Positions 53,336 to 63,769 of a DNA stretch of 64,000 nucleotides are shown here, piece after piece. How positions within the stretch are numbered: the first letter of the stretch is position 1; every line of letters begins with the position of its first letter. Below the pieces are notes generated by a model, which had not been told where the DNA came from, did no database searches, and worked only from the letters and a program-made list of their open reading frames with translations. The DNA is from Notamacropus eugenii. Lineage: Eukaryota; Chordata; Mammalia; Diprotodontia; Macropodidae. The translations under genes and the position numbers were made by a program. The stretch covers positions 63,578,885 through 63,642,884 of the forward strand of contig NC_092876.1 of NCBI RefSeq assembly GCF_028372415.1, written 5' to 3'.

Positions 53336-54340
53336 TGCGTAATGTCTATGATTTCTATGTGCTATTTTCTTTGATAAGATGTATGTTCTATTTATTTGAG
53401 GTGTGTGTGTGTGTGTGTGATCAGTATGTAGTAGGAAAGTGATATGTTAGGAAATACAAGCTTAGGGCCACCTTTAGGGAAAGTGGCATCCTGGATACTC
53501 CCAAAGTATTGCCCTCCTAGATTCATGAACATATGAGTCATGGTGGATAGATGTAATTCTAGTCCAATATCCCTCTTGGAGGCAGGAGAGAATGCTCCCC
53601 TTCAGAAGTCCATAGTTGTGGCCAGTGGACTTCTGATACAAAAGGCTGCAGTCAAGTGATCAGTGCGGTCACCCTCTTGACAGTCATCTCTGTTGTACGC
53701 AGTAGACATCACAGGCTTCCCCTTCCTATGGTTGGCAGTAATCTTCTCCATGCTACTTGTATGTGAATTTGTGAGTGGTCAGAGAAATACCGCGTTGTCA
53801 GGATGGCGTGGGGAATCCAGTAGCAGGGGTAATAGGCAAGGCTTTGGTAGGCAGTGGAGTGGGGTAGAAAGAAGTTACGAACAGTTGTTGAAAAAACTGG
53901 AGGTGGGGAGATAGATGCTTTAAAAAAATGAAAAGAAGACTTAAAGTTATGTGGTCTTGGTTCCACCAGGACTCAATGAAACAAAGGAGAAAGGTTTGGC
54001 GTTACGAAATAAAGACTTCAAATGTCTCCTTCAGGGGATTTGAAATAAGGCAACCAGCCCTCAATACTCAGAGAACAAATATAAGAGACTTTTGAAAGAC
54101 AAGAGGAATTTTACATACAACTAATAAAATGACGGACACTTACATTTTTAAAACTTTCCTGAGCACCCATACATGTAAAAACTACAAGTGAAGGTGAACC
54201 TTTATTTATTCATCTTTTGAGATTTGAAACTTTGGACTAAATACTTAATCTCTCTAGTTTCTTCATCTGCCAAATAGGGTTGGCTTCAGATTATCTAAAG
54301 TGAAAAGGGACTTTTGAGAACATTCCATCCAAGGGCTCTT
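53336..54340. other. Unassigned stretch with short TG run
   Basis: A TG run lies at 53401-53420. A weak MIR-like phrase is at about 54225-54290 ('ctagtttcttcatctgcc'). The small frames at 53693-53966 overlap on opposite strands and are not supported. Confidence 0.45.
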
Positions 54341-54660
54341 AATCTGGAGGCTGGATTTTTTTTTTAATATTTTGATAACTATATATAATTGGTTTTATTG
54401 GCACCCCTATGTATTTCATTTCATGCTTTGAAATACAGTATTCCAGGAAGGGATTCATAGACCGACTACCTGACTGACAAAGGGGTCCATGGGGACACCA
54501 GGAAGTTTAAAGACTCCTGCTCTAATTCAAAACCCTTATTTTATATAAGAAGAAATGTCTAGAGAGTGGGGATGAATGACAAAAGGTTACAAGATGAGTT
54601 AGTGGCAGATCTAGGATCCAAACCCAGGTCTCGTAACTCAAAATCCAAAATCATCTTCCA
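54341..54660. repeat. Unclassified old repeat and antisense MIR scrap
   Basis: 54310-54525 has a pattern seen in old mammalian DNA transposons ('gggctcttaatctggaggct', 'gacaaaggggtccatgggga'), without a clear second terminus. 54545-54640 is antisense MIR. Confidence 0.4.
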
Positions 54661-54930
54661 ATGTAAAATGTCAGCGACTCTAAATTCAAAAGTAAGATTG
54701 GTTTCATTAAGAAAACACAATTTCTCTGACCTTCTTGTGGCGTGGAGGACTATCATGACAGAATCCGATATGCACTGTCAGGCGTGTCTCTGCATCTAAT
54801 GTTTCTGCTAAGTTGTTTTACCTTGTCCCCAGGTGGAAGGAGGGAGGGGAAGATTTGATCTGCTTGTGCATGAAAAACAACTTTGACCTAAGGACAAAAG
54901 GCATTAATAAAATAGGGTGTTCTCTCCCTT
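54661..54930. other. Unassigned stretch
   Basis: No element recognised. A 77-codon frame at 54566-54799 starts in MIR sequence. Confidence 0.45.
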
Positions 54931-54934
54931 CTTT

Positions 54935-55145
54935 GGCTATTGGGGTGGAACACTACATACAATGTTAATTTGATTAATCCGATTGACACATTGGTAAATT
55001 TTGCTAAACATTTTTTCTTTTTTTTGAAAAATCTTTATTATAAGGGATGGATTGCTTTCTGGGAAGGGAAATGAGACAGGATATATTGGGAAATGTAGAT
55101 GATACAAAAACAAAATATTAATAAAAATTAAAATAAGAAAGATGA
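54935..55145 (+). repeat. Solitary L1 3' end
   Basis: 'ggctattggggtggaacact', 'ttattataagggatggattg', 'aggatatattgggaaatgta' and an A-rich tail; same family as 15.66 and 45.76 kb. Confidence 0.65.
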
Positions 55146-56234
55146 ATAAAATGATGATGACAAATAATCAAATTAAGTAATTAAAAATATAAATAATGAA
55201 ATAAAAAGACAATGAGAGCAATTGACCTCCAGCTAGCACACTTATCTTGGAGCCAATAATAGCACCTGCTCTTTCTCCCTGTGATAAAACAGCAAGGTCA
55301 GTGTCACGTGATGGTTTTTCCCAACTCTCACATTTTTTGACCCCTTGAGGTCAAGGACTATAATTTGGTGGCCAACAGCATTTATAAGGTGCCTACTATG
55401 AACCAAGATTTTCACTGGCTCTTGGAATACAAAGGAAAAAGTGGGACAGTTCCTATCCTGAGGAAGCTCTATAATTCCAGGATCCCAGCCTTTTCGCAGT
55501 ATCTCTATAGTGTACCCCTCAGAAGCTGACAGTACAGGCAACGATCCTCACCCCTCTACCCTCAATAGAGGTGGGCCTGACCCAAGATTTTAATTGTCCG
55601 TGTCATCCATGATACACATCTACACAATGAATGTAGGCATACATCTCTTCAATGCGTATACATAGACTATACATCTTGGTTATGCTTCAACTCACCAGCT
55701 ATGCTCACCAAATGTCTCCTCATTGGCCTTTGGTCTACTTGAAATTCTAATGCTTTTAAAGTCTGTGAGGGTCAAAGTGTTCCCTGAGAAGTAGCCAAGA
55801 AGAATTCCTGGAAGAATGGCAGTGTTCAGAGAATGAGCTTCATGGCATTATAGATTTGGAGCCAGAAGAGAGCTCACAAGTCATCTTCTAGTCCATCCCT
55901 CTCATATGAGGAAACTGAGGCTCAAGGAGGTTATATCTTGCTCAAGATCATGCAAGAAGTAAATGAATGGCAGAAGCAAAAATTGAACCCAAGTTCTTTG
56001 ACTCCAAATTCAGCTCCTTTCCCATTGCTTTGTGTTTTGGAGAACAGTTTGGGAATCACTAGTAGCACAACACAATTTCTGAGGCAATCCAGTCTGCCGT
56101 CTTCTTGTTAAATTATGGGTGCACTTTATTGTCCATCTGCAGTGGCTATGCAAGATGCATGTGATGATGGTCTAATTCAGTGGGCTGCCCATCCAATGGC
56201 AAGGCATAATCTGAATAATAGATATTCTTTTCCT
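55146..56234. repeat. L2 and MIR/THER scraps in unassigned sequence
   Basis: 55375-55480 is antisense L2 ('ataaggtgcctactatgaac'). 55850-56020 is antisense MIR/THER ('gaggaaactgaggctcaagg'). The rest, including 55490-55840, is unassigned. Confidence 0.5.
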
Positions 56235-56365
56235 CTCCCTCTTTCTTTCCTTCCTTTTTCTCCTTTCCTTCTCTTTCTTTTTTCTTCCTTCCTTCCCTCC
56301 CTCCCTCCCTTCCTTCCTTCCTTCCTTTCTTCCTTCCTTCCTTCCTTCCTTTCTTTCTTTCACAT
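56235..56365. repeat. (TTCC)n microsatellite
   Basis: Imperfect TTCC/TCCC units, pyrimidine on the plus strand. Confidence 0.95.
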
Positions 56366-56774
56366 CTACTTGGAAACTCAATACTAATGGAACGTGGGAA
56401 AGAGAAAGTACTTATTAATTGAAAAAAAATCCTCAATACTAGTGTAGCCTGACACTTTTGAGCATGTGAACTCCATGTTAGTCAAACTGAGCATGCTCAA
56501 AAGGTTCACGCTATATAAGTAACAACAAACATTACAGGTACACAGAACCAGTCATTGAGCCCCTATGGGGGCATTGGAAGATGTCATATTTGGAAATCCA
56601 TAGAACTGTAGAAACTTAGAATTGAAATTACAAGAGTAGATTGTTAAATTTAAGATGTGAGCATTTACACATCGGTAGAATTTACAAATGCTTGATACAA
56701 GGCTTGATTATTTTGTTGATTTTCTAGATGCAAGAAAGTGAGAGAGAAAATGTAAAATGCTACAGATTAAACTC
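56366..56774. other. Unassigned AT-rich stretch
   Basis: No element or coding frame recognised. 'gagcatgtgaactccatgtt' and 'aactgagcatgctcaaaag' form a weak inverted pair near 56460-56500. Confidence 0.45.
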
Positions 56775-56934
56775 AAAAGTGTATTGTGTTGGAATAGCTA
56801 GGTGGCACAGTGGATAGAGCACTGGACCTTCAGTCAGGTGTACCTGAATTCAAATCCAGCCTCACATACTAGCTGCATGACCCTGGGAAAGTCACTTAAC
56901 TCTAATAGCCTCTCCAAAAAAAGTGTATTGTGTT
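56775..56934 (+). mobile_element. Short A-tailed tRNA-derived SINE with perfect duplications
   Basis: The element (56791-56918) has the tRNA head 'agctaggtggcacagtggat', the body 'gaccctgggaaagtcactta' and 'actctaatagcctctcc', then an A-run. It lacks the RTE-like Mar1 tail. A perfect 16-base duplication, AAAAGTGTATTGTGTT, flanks it (56775-56790, 56919-56934). A-tail and duplication length point to L1-driven mobilisation. Low divergence and intact duplications suggest it is the youngest SINE here. Confidence 0.88.
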
Positions 56935-57405
56935 TTCAGAGAGCTCCCAGCACCAGCCCTCTGTATACAAGGGTCATTTAGTGCAACTTCCCACTCAGTG
57001 CAGAAATCTTTTCTATAGCTCCCCTAACAGGTGGTCACCTGCCTTTAGCAGTGATGGGGAGCTCCTTCACACTATTGTTGGTCATTCCTCATCATTAGGA
57101 CTTTCTCTCTTCACATCTAGAATCTCCATGCTATAAGAACAGTATTGACCCAAACTCTGCCTCTGGGGCTAAACAGAAAAAGCCTTTTTCAGATCAGGTG
57201 GCCTTTCAGATCCCTGTAGACAGTGGTCATGTGTCCTATAGTCTCTTCTCCTCAAGTGTTCGCTTCTCTTTTATCATCCTGGGCATCATCCTCTGGATAC
57301 ACTGGAGTCCAGCCTACTGATGTTCTTTCTACAATGTGGCAGCCAAACACAATGTTCTAGGCATCATCTGAAACACCTGGATCCTGGATGTTGGATCCTT
57401 AAATT
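56935..57405 (-). repeat. CR1/L3 LINE 3' region, antisense
   Basis: Complement of CR1/L3: 'agcagtgatggggagctcct', 'tagtctcttctcctcaagtg', 'catcctctggatacactgga' and 'gcagccaaacacaatgttct'. Confidence 0.65.
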
Positions 57406-57544
57406 CAAGTCATTGAGTTAGGTCCCTTCTGACCCAGCTCTTCTTCTGTCTACAACTTCCTTTGTTAATAACTCCTTAGCATCCTTTAAGGTTCAACACC
57501 GACTAAGGAAGTGTCTCTTGATCTCCTGAATTATTAGTGTGCTC
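57406..57544 (+). repeat. L2 fragment
   Basis: 'cctttaaggttcaacaccga' and 'gaagtgtctcttgatctcct' in L2 order; a Mar1 follows. Confidence 0.6.
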
Positions 57545-57755
57545 TGTTGCTAAGTGGTTTCAGTTGTGTCCGACTCTTCATGGCCCCATTTGAAGTCTCC
57601 TTGGCAAAGATGCTGGAGTAGTTTGCCATTTCTTTCTCCAGCTCATTTTACAGGTGAGGAAACTGAGGCAACCAATGTTAAGTGACTTACCCAGGATTAC
57701 ACATCTAGTAAGTGTTTGAGGTCAGATTTGAACTCAGGAAGAGTACTTTAACCAC
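57545..57755 (-). mobile_element. Mar1-type SINE
   Basis: Antisense: 'gtccgactcttcatggcccc', 'ccttggcaaagatgctggag', CORE complement 'gttaagtgacttacccagga'. The head end is decayed. Confidence 0.88.
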
Positions 57756-58325
57756 CCAATGAAAAGATGGAACTCATTGGTAAAGACCCTGATGTTGGGA
57801 AAAATTGAAAGACAAAAGGAAATTTTTTTTCATTCAGACTCCATATTTCTTTCTCTGGATGTGGATGGCATTTTCCATCATGAGTCACTGCTGAGAAGAG
57901 CTAAGTCTATCAAAGTTAATCATGGCACAAAGTGGCTGTTATTAGCTATGTTACGCTGGGTAAGTCACTTCACTGTTGTCTGCCTCAGTTTCTTCATATG
58001 TAAAATGGGGATGATAGGTGCTATCTCCAAGGGTTGTAAGAATCAAATGAGATAATATTTGTAAAGCACTTAGAACAGTGCCTGGTATATAATAGGTGCT
58101 TAAAAAATGTTTGTTTTCATTCTTCCTCTCTCTAATGTAACAAAGGTTTTTTTAAAAGAGGAAAAGACCAGCTACCACATCAACCACTTCTGACGGTGTA
58201 GACAATATTCCACACCCATTGTTCCTCACTTCCACAAAGAACTCATCCAACTAAAATTTTTTCAAATTATCTATAGTTTTAATTTAATTCTCTCATCCCC
58301 TACCCTTTAAAAAAGTGGATAATGG
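57756..58325 (+). repeat. MIR and unassigned sequence
   Basis: 57935-58130 is a sense MIR ('ttacgctgggtaagtcactt', 'taataggtgcttaaaaaatg'). 57756-57930 and 58135-58325 are unassigned. Confidence 0.6.
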
Positions 58326-58329
58326 TTTT

Positions 58330-58725
58330 TTAATTGTAGACTTATAGGGTGATAGAACTGAAAGGAACCCTAGGATATACATGCTAGAGTTGAGAAGATC
58401 CTTAGAACTCAGAATGTCAGAGATGGGAGACCCTTAGAATACAGAACGGCAGAACTGGGAGAAGACTTAGAACATGGAAAGTCAAAGCTAAAAGAGTCCC
58501 TAGAACAAAAAAATATTAGAACTAGAGTCCTTAGAATGTTGAAGCAGAATGGGACGTTGAAATATAAAATGTTAGAACATGAAGGAGACACTAGAACATG
58601 AAATGTCAGAGCCAGTGACCTTAGAGTATTGGAGCTAAAGAGAGCTTGGGAACATAGATGGTAGAGCTGAACAGGTCACCAGAACATGGAGTGTTGGAGC
58701 TGGACAGGTCTAATCTGTCGCCTTT
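58330..58725 (-). repeat. Long antisense tail array, about 11-12 diverged units
   Basis: Units of the 'agaatgtcagagatgggaga' type follow each other to 58725, with more divergence than at 32.4 kb. The array begins in an L2/MIR-like tail ('gatagaactgaaaggaaccc'). Confidence 0.85.
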
Positions 58726-58726
58726 G

Positions 58727-59272
58727 TTAACTGTCCCCTCCCTTCCCCAACCCGACCCTTGAATCAGTGACTCTTGGTAGAAGAAAGGCTGCCAGATCCA
58801 CTCCCAGCTTGGTAGAATTGAATGGCTTGGGGCGGTGGGACCCTGGAGAGCAATGCCTCCGGGATACAAGAAGTGCTGGACAAACTGTGATGCCCACAGT
58901 GAGAACCAGCTCTCTGAGGCAGCTCCCAAGTACATTTCCTGCCATGTCCAGGGATAGAGAGTCTTTTGAAGAAGGTGGTAAATTACTCTTCTTTAGAAGG
59001 CACAATGTGCCCATCTGCTTCCACTGCAGGAAGTGAGGGTGGGCGGATGAGGGAGAGTGGAGGAAGGATGGTTGGGGGTGGGGGGGAGGAACTGCATGTG
59101 GGACAAGCATGCAGATAAGAACCAATCCAAGCAAATACACAGTTAACAAACCTAGGTTTGGGGGAGGCAAAGAGCCCAGGCACCTACCTGTCTGAGTGAG
59201 CTTCTCAGAGCTCAGGGGGTTACCAGCCAGGAGCAAGGCAGCTGCCATAAGGCAGCTGGCAAGGCTGTCCAT
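58727..59272 (-). CDS. Unexplained open frame with signal-peptide-like start
   Basis: A 181-codon frame lies in sequence that I do not recognise as repeat. Its first residues (MDSLASCLMAAALLLAGNPL) have a hydrophobic run like a secretion signal. At about codon 28 the DNA reads ACAG|GTAGGT, a plausible splice donor, so any real exon might end there. The rest is Pro/Ser/Leu-rich without a domain. The +4 base is G but position -3 is C, a middling start context. I do not recognise the protein; chance is the default explanation. Confidence 0.15.
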   Translation of the reverse strand: MDSLASCLMAAALLLAGNPLSSEKLTQTGRCLGSLPPPNLGLLTVYLLGLVLICMLVPHAVPPPHPQPSFLHSPSSAHPHFLQWKQMGTLCLLKKSNLPPSSKDSLSLDMAGNVLGSCLRELVLTVGITVCPALLVSRRHCSPGSHRPKPFNSTKLGVDLAAFLLPRVTDSRVGLGKGGDS

Positions 59273-59419
59273 CTGCTGGTGTCCTTCTGTCCCAATCAGG
59301 ACATTCCTGCCCTCACCCCCCTATCATTACGGTGCAGCTGAGGAAGACCAGCTTGGCTCTCTCCTCACCAATGAGGAAAGAGAAGGCACACACAGCCCAG
59401 AGGCACCCTAGAAAGAGCA
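59273..59419. other. Unassigned stretch
   Basis: Continuation of the non-repeat block. A plus-strand acceptor-like 'ttctgtcccaatcag' lies at about 59286-59300; no exon is recognisable after it. Confidence 0.4.
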
Positions 59420-59880
59420 TTGGTTTTAAAGTCAAGACATTCAATAATCTAACACTCACTGTCTGCTAAGTCATCTCCACTTTACAGGACTCCATTTTCC
59501 AATCTATAAAATGGGGTTTGGAGTGGGAGGGTCTTTAAGGTCTCTTCCAGGACTAAGACCTAATCTTTGAACATTTTAAAACCACTGGACCTGCAGTCAG
59601 GTGACATGAGACCTGGGTTCAAACCCTGCCTCTGACATTTGCTAGCTGTGATTGTGGGGAAATTCCATTCCTTACCTAACATTAATTTTCTCCTCAGTGT
59701 ATAACGGGAATAGTGATACTTGAGCTACTTGCCTCACCGATTTGGGACAAAAGCACTTTCCAAGTCTTAAAAGGCTATATAAATACGAATTACTATGATT
59801 ATTAGTCTATGTTCCAAGGACCCTTCTGGCTTTCACATTCTATATTGTCCTAGCTTTGACATCCAAAATTCCTTCAGTCT
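59420..59880 (+). repeat. Two MIRs and a short tail array
   Basis: 59420-59580 and 59580-59800 are sense MIRs ('cactggacctgcagtcaggt', 'taaaaggctatataaatacg'). 59805-59880 holds two to three tail units. Confidence 0.7.
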
Positions 59881-59884
59881 CCAA

Positions 59885-60885
59885 GTTTCTCTTAGAAAAT
59901 GAATTTTTATTAATATTTTATGTTTCATATCATATATATCTTTCTTCCCACCCCCACACACTCCCATAGAACCATCTATTATAACAAAGAATTTTTTAAT
60001 CTAATATTTTATTTTCCCCCAATTACATGTAAAAGCAATTTTAATTATTTTTTTTTTAAGAAAAAAGATCCAGCAAAACATATCAAAAAATATCCTGACA
60101 TCATATGCAATGTTCCACATGCATGGATAGACCATTGCCAAGGAGTAAGAAGTGTCTTCTTAGATTTCTTATTTGGGACTAATTTTGTTCTTTCTAATTT
60201 TCCCAACATTCATTTTAAATTGTTTTATGGTCATTGTTCTTTTTATTTACTCTGTTTCAGTCATTGTACATCTTGTTTTCTTGGTTCTGCTTTCTTAACT
60301 TTGCATCAGTTCATACGTGTCTTTCCCATACTTCTCTGTAGTTACTATATTTGTTGGTTCTTACAACAGAATAATATTTTATTACTTTCAGGTATCGCAA
60401 TGTGCTTAGCCACTCCCCCAATCAATGGGCATCTACTTTGCTTCCAATTCTTTGCCATCACAAAAAGTGCAGTTATAAGTATTTTGGTGTGTATGAGAAC
60501 TTTTTTTCATATCAATAGCCTCCCTGGGATATCAGCCTATTGTATCCTCTTAGTCAAATGGCACGGACATTTTAGCACCTTTATTTGTGTAATTCCAAAT
60601 TGCTTTCCCAGAATAGTTGTACTGATTCACAGCTCTACCAATGACATGCCAGTGGGTTTATCTTCCCATGACCCTCCCAAGACTGACTATGCCCATCTTT
60701 TACCATCTTTGCTGATGTGCAAGGACGGTGTGAGATGAAACTTCAGCATTGCTTTGATTAGAAGTCATCTTATTATTCATGATTTCAAGCATTCTTTTAT
60801 GTGGTTGTTAATAGTTTGAGCATTTTCTTTTGAGAATTGTTTGTTCATATACTTTTGGTCTCTGGTTTCCTATGAGGGATGATAT
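59885..60885 (-). mobile_element. Antisense L1 3' end
   Basis: The plus strand is the complement of an L1 3' UTR and ORF2 C-terminus: 'tttgcatcagttcatacgtg', 'acaacagaataatattttat', 'gccactcccccaatcaatgg', 'atagttgtactgattcacag'. By chance the plus strand keeps a 272-codon frame (59920-60738), but it is antisense to a LINE and not a gene. Confidence 0.82.
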
Positions 60886-60887
60886 CA

Positions 60888-61215
60888 TGATCTAAAAAGA
60901 GTATTAGAGTAAGAGGAATTGGATTCAAATTCTAGTTCAGCCACTTATTACCTGTGTGACCCTAGGCAAGTCACTTCCCCTTCCTAGAAAATGAGGGGGT
61001 TGGACTTGATGACCCAAAGTCCTTTCTATAACTCTATGTTCTACCATTCTATGTTGTAAGAGTCCTCCCAGCTCTGACATTCTATGCTCTAAGGTCTCTC
61101 CCAGCTCAGATATTCTGGGTTCTAAAGGCCCTCTCAGGTCAGACATTCTGTGTATTAAGGCTCCTTCCATTTTTGATTTTTCTGTGTTCCAAAATCCCTT
61201 CTAACTGATATTCTT
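60888..61215 (+). repeat. MIR/THER-type SINE with tail array
   Basis: A sense body ('gtgtgaccctaggcaagtca', 'gggttggacttgatgaccca') passes directly into about five 32-33 bp units (61040-61215). A third clear example of the array joined to a SINE. Confidence 0.8.
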
Positions 61216-61379
61216 AGATCTTTTCTATCCATGACATTCCACAGATCTATGACAGTTCCCAGAGATGTAGTCAGCAACTTTCCTGTATTAGATTGGATGA
61301 TGAGAAGGGGAAAACAATGCCTACCCTAGAAGACCTTAAAATCTAATGGAATTAGGTTGGAGTATGTGAATTCACAGTG
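61216..61379. other. Unassigned stretch
   Basis: May be the decayed end of the array and an L2 scrap; nothing else seen. Confidence 0.4.
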
Positions 61380-61560
61380 ATAGAAGGAGAAGGAGGAGGA
61401 GGAGGAGAAGAGGAAGAAGAAGGAGAAGAAGGAGGATGAGGAAAAGAAGGAGGAAGAGGGGGAGGAAAAGAAGAAGAAAAGAAGGAAAAAGGAAAAAAGG
61501 AAAAGGAAGAGGAGGAAAAGAAAACATCAATAAAATTTTAAAAAGTAAAAAAAAGAAAGT
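61380..61560. repeat. AAG/AGG-rich purine tract
   Basis: Imperfect AGG, AAG and GAAAAG units, purine on the plus strand. Confidence 0.95.
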
Positions 61561-61599
61561 CAAGGAAATAGATTAGCTGGAATCCTCCCTCCTGAGAAT

Positions 61600-61865
61600 C
61601 TATTATTTTTATTTATTTATTTTTAGATTTTGTCATTCATTTCCACAAAATTTTGAGTTCCAATTTTTCTCCCCATCTCTCCCCTGCTCCCACCCCATAA
61701 CACCTTGCATTCTGATCACCCCTTCCCTCAGTGCACCCTCCCTTCTATCACACCCCTCCCTTCCCTTATCCCCATCTTCTCTCTCTTCTTGTAGGGCAAG
61801 ATAGCTTTCTATACTCCATTACCTGTATTTTTTATTCTGAGACTCTATTATTGTATATTAACACT
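61600..61865 (-). repeat. Probable antisense L1-related fragment
   Basis: T/C-rich sequence ('ccaatttttctccccatctc', 'cttgtagggcaagatagctt') of a type I associate with marsupial L1 non-coding parts. The assignment is from memory of the pattern only. Confidence 0.4.
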
Positions 61866-61899
61866 GCCTTCCATATCTACGGCATTTAATATAGATTAG

Positions 61900-62060
61900 C
61901 TCACCTGCTTCTCAGTAATTCAAATATTATCATCCTTTTTTTACAGATGGGAAAACTGAGGACCAGAGAGGAGGAGTGACTTTTCTCAAGGTTACACTTA
62001 CCCAGATGGAATGAGGACCTAAACCAGGTCTTCTGGCTCCCAGTCCAGTTCTCTTATTCT
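61900..62060 (-). repeat. MIR-type SINE
   Basis: Antisense MIR ('ttttacagatgggaaaactg', 'gaggaccagagaggaggagt'). Confidence 0.75.
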
Positions 62061-62239
62061 TCTTTTATATGAAAAATTATGTTCGCTTTCAGAGAAGTCT
62101 TCTGGAGACAGGGAGTCTTTTCATCTAAAGGAGAAATTCTAATAGAAGTTATTTCAGGTAGGCAGCAGGACCAATGAGGGGAGAGATGTGGCCACAGAGG
62201 AGCTTTTATGGTAGCTGAGTGGAGGAAGAACTGGAAGGA

Positions 62240-63087
62240 GGCAGAGTTAAATCAAATCAACAAGCATTTATTAAGCACCTACTGTGTACTAAGTTCTGGG
62301 GATACAAAGGACAAAAAAGATCTCAGTCCTCCATGAATTCATACTCTAATGGAGAACAAAACCTACAAACAATGAGGTACAAACAAGAACCATGCAGTAT
62401 AAGTTGGAGGTAATCAATTAAGGGAAAGCATTATCATTAAAAGGGACTAGGAAGGGCTCTTACTGAAGGTGAGACTTTACCTGAGACTTGATGGACACCA
62501 GGAAGTGGAGTCCAGGAGGAAGAGCATTCTAGGGAAGGGGGGAGGGGCAGCCAGAGAAGAGTCCAGAGCATGAAGATGGATTGTCTTAGGTGAGGAGCAG
62601 CAAAGAGACCCGTGTCTGGAAGGACGGGATGGGGCCAGATAATGAAATGGCTTCAAAAGTCACATAGGATTTTATATTGGATACTGGAGGTTATAAAGAA
62701 GCACTGGGGTTTATTGAGTATGTGTTGAAAGGGGTGGATTTTGTGGTCAGACCTGACCTTAAGGGAGATTACTTTGTCAACTGGATGGAGGATGACCTGG
62801 AGTGGAGAGACACCAGTCAGCAGGATACAGCCGCAGTCCTGGTGTGAGATGATGAGGGTCTTTTAGGGGGCATTGGAAACATCAGAGAAGAGGAGGGCAA
62901 TTGATGTTGAACTGACAATACTGGGCAAAGATGGGATGGGGGTGGGAAGAGAGAGAGAGACAGAGACAGAGAGAGAGAGAGACAGACAGAGAGACAAAGG
63001 GACAAAGACAGAGAAAGGCAGAGAGAGAGGAGGGGGAGAGGGAGAGGGAGAGAGACACACAGAGAGAGACAGAGAGACAAAGATAGA

Positions 63088-63166
<79 letters not shown>

Positions 63167-63700
63167 TGAGGATGACCCCTAGGTTGCAGGCCCAGGTGAT
63201 TGGGAGAATGGCTGTAATACCCTTGGCAATAATAGGGAAGCTGAGAATAGGGGAGGATTTGGGAGGAAAGCTAATGAATTTGGTATTGAACATGTCTAGT
63301 CTGAGATATCCAATAGGCATGTGGAGGTCAGGGAAGAGGTTAGGACTGAGTAAACATTTCTGAGAACCGTCAGCACAGAGATGATCACTGAATCCCTGGG
63401 AGCTGATGAGATCATATAGTGAAACAGTACTGAGGAAGAAGAAGAGGGCTCAGGACAGGGCTTTGGGGGACATTCATGGTCAGTAAGCAGTGACTTGGAT
63501 GAAGATGCAGCAAAAGAGATTGAAAAAGAAGAGTTTTGCAATAGACCAGGCAAAGGGGGTGAGGGCCTTCACTCAGGTGGTGGCAGAAACAGAGATGTGG
63601 GCTTTTCTTTAATCCTTCAAGGGGCTTTGTTTTCTAGCAGGAAGGAGAAAGTGCAAAATTCCCTGAGGATTTGGATGGATGTTGAGAAGTATTTAAACAA
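62240..63700 (-). repeat. L2 reverse-transcriptase region to 3' end, dead copy
   Basis: The best preserved L2 here. The 3' end comes first on the plus strand ('catttattaagcacctactg', 'tcagtcctccatgaattca'), then coding sequence. The minus strand encodes 'FISFPPKSSPILSFPI' and 'NLGVILNLSLSL' (about 63170-63290), then 'NVPQSPVL'-like and 'HYMISS' further 5', which match L2/CR1 RT order. Stops and frameshifts separate the pieces. A GA microsatellite (62945-63165) interrupts it exactly after the SLSL codons. Confidence 0.82.
62945..63165. repeat. (GA)n microsatellite inside L2
   Basis: Imperfect GA/GACA units (62945-63085), then a near-perfect GA run of about 75 bases (63090-63164). It gives rise to Leu-Ser or Arg-Glu repeat frames, which are artefacts. 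Confidence 0.97.
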
Positions 63701-63769
63701 TATAGAGAAGAATAGAAAAGGACTCTACTAATGCTCAGAGTGAATCAATGGATATGCAGCTAGGAAGCA

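Noticed and set aside
59920..60738. 272-codon plus-strand open frame
   Set aside because: It is antisense to an L1 3' end, is rich in Phe/Ile/Cys from AT-rich DNA, and its DNA words match L1 fragments at 31.8 and 39.3 kb. It is an antisense shadow.
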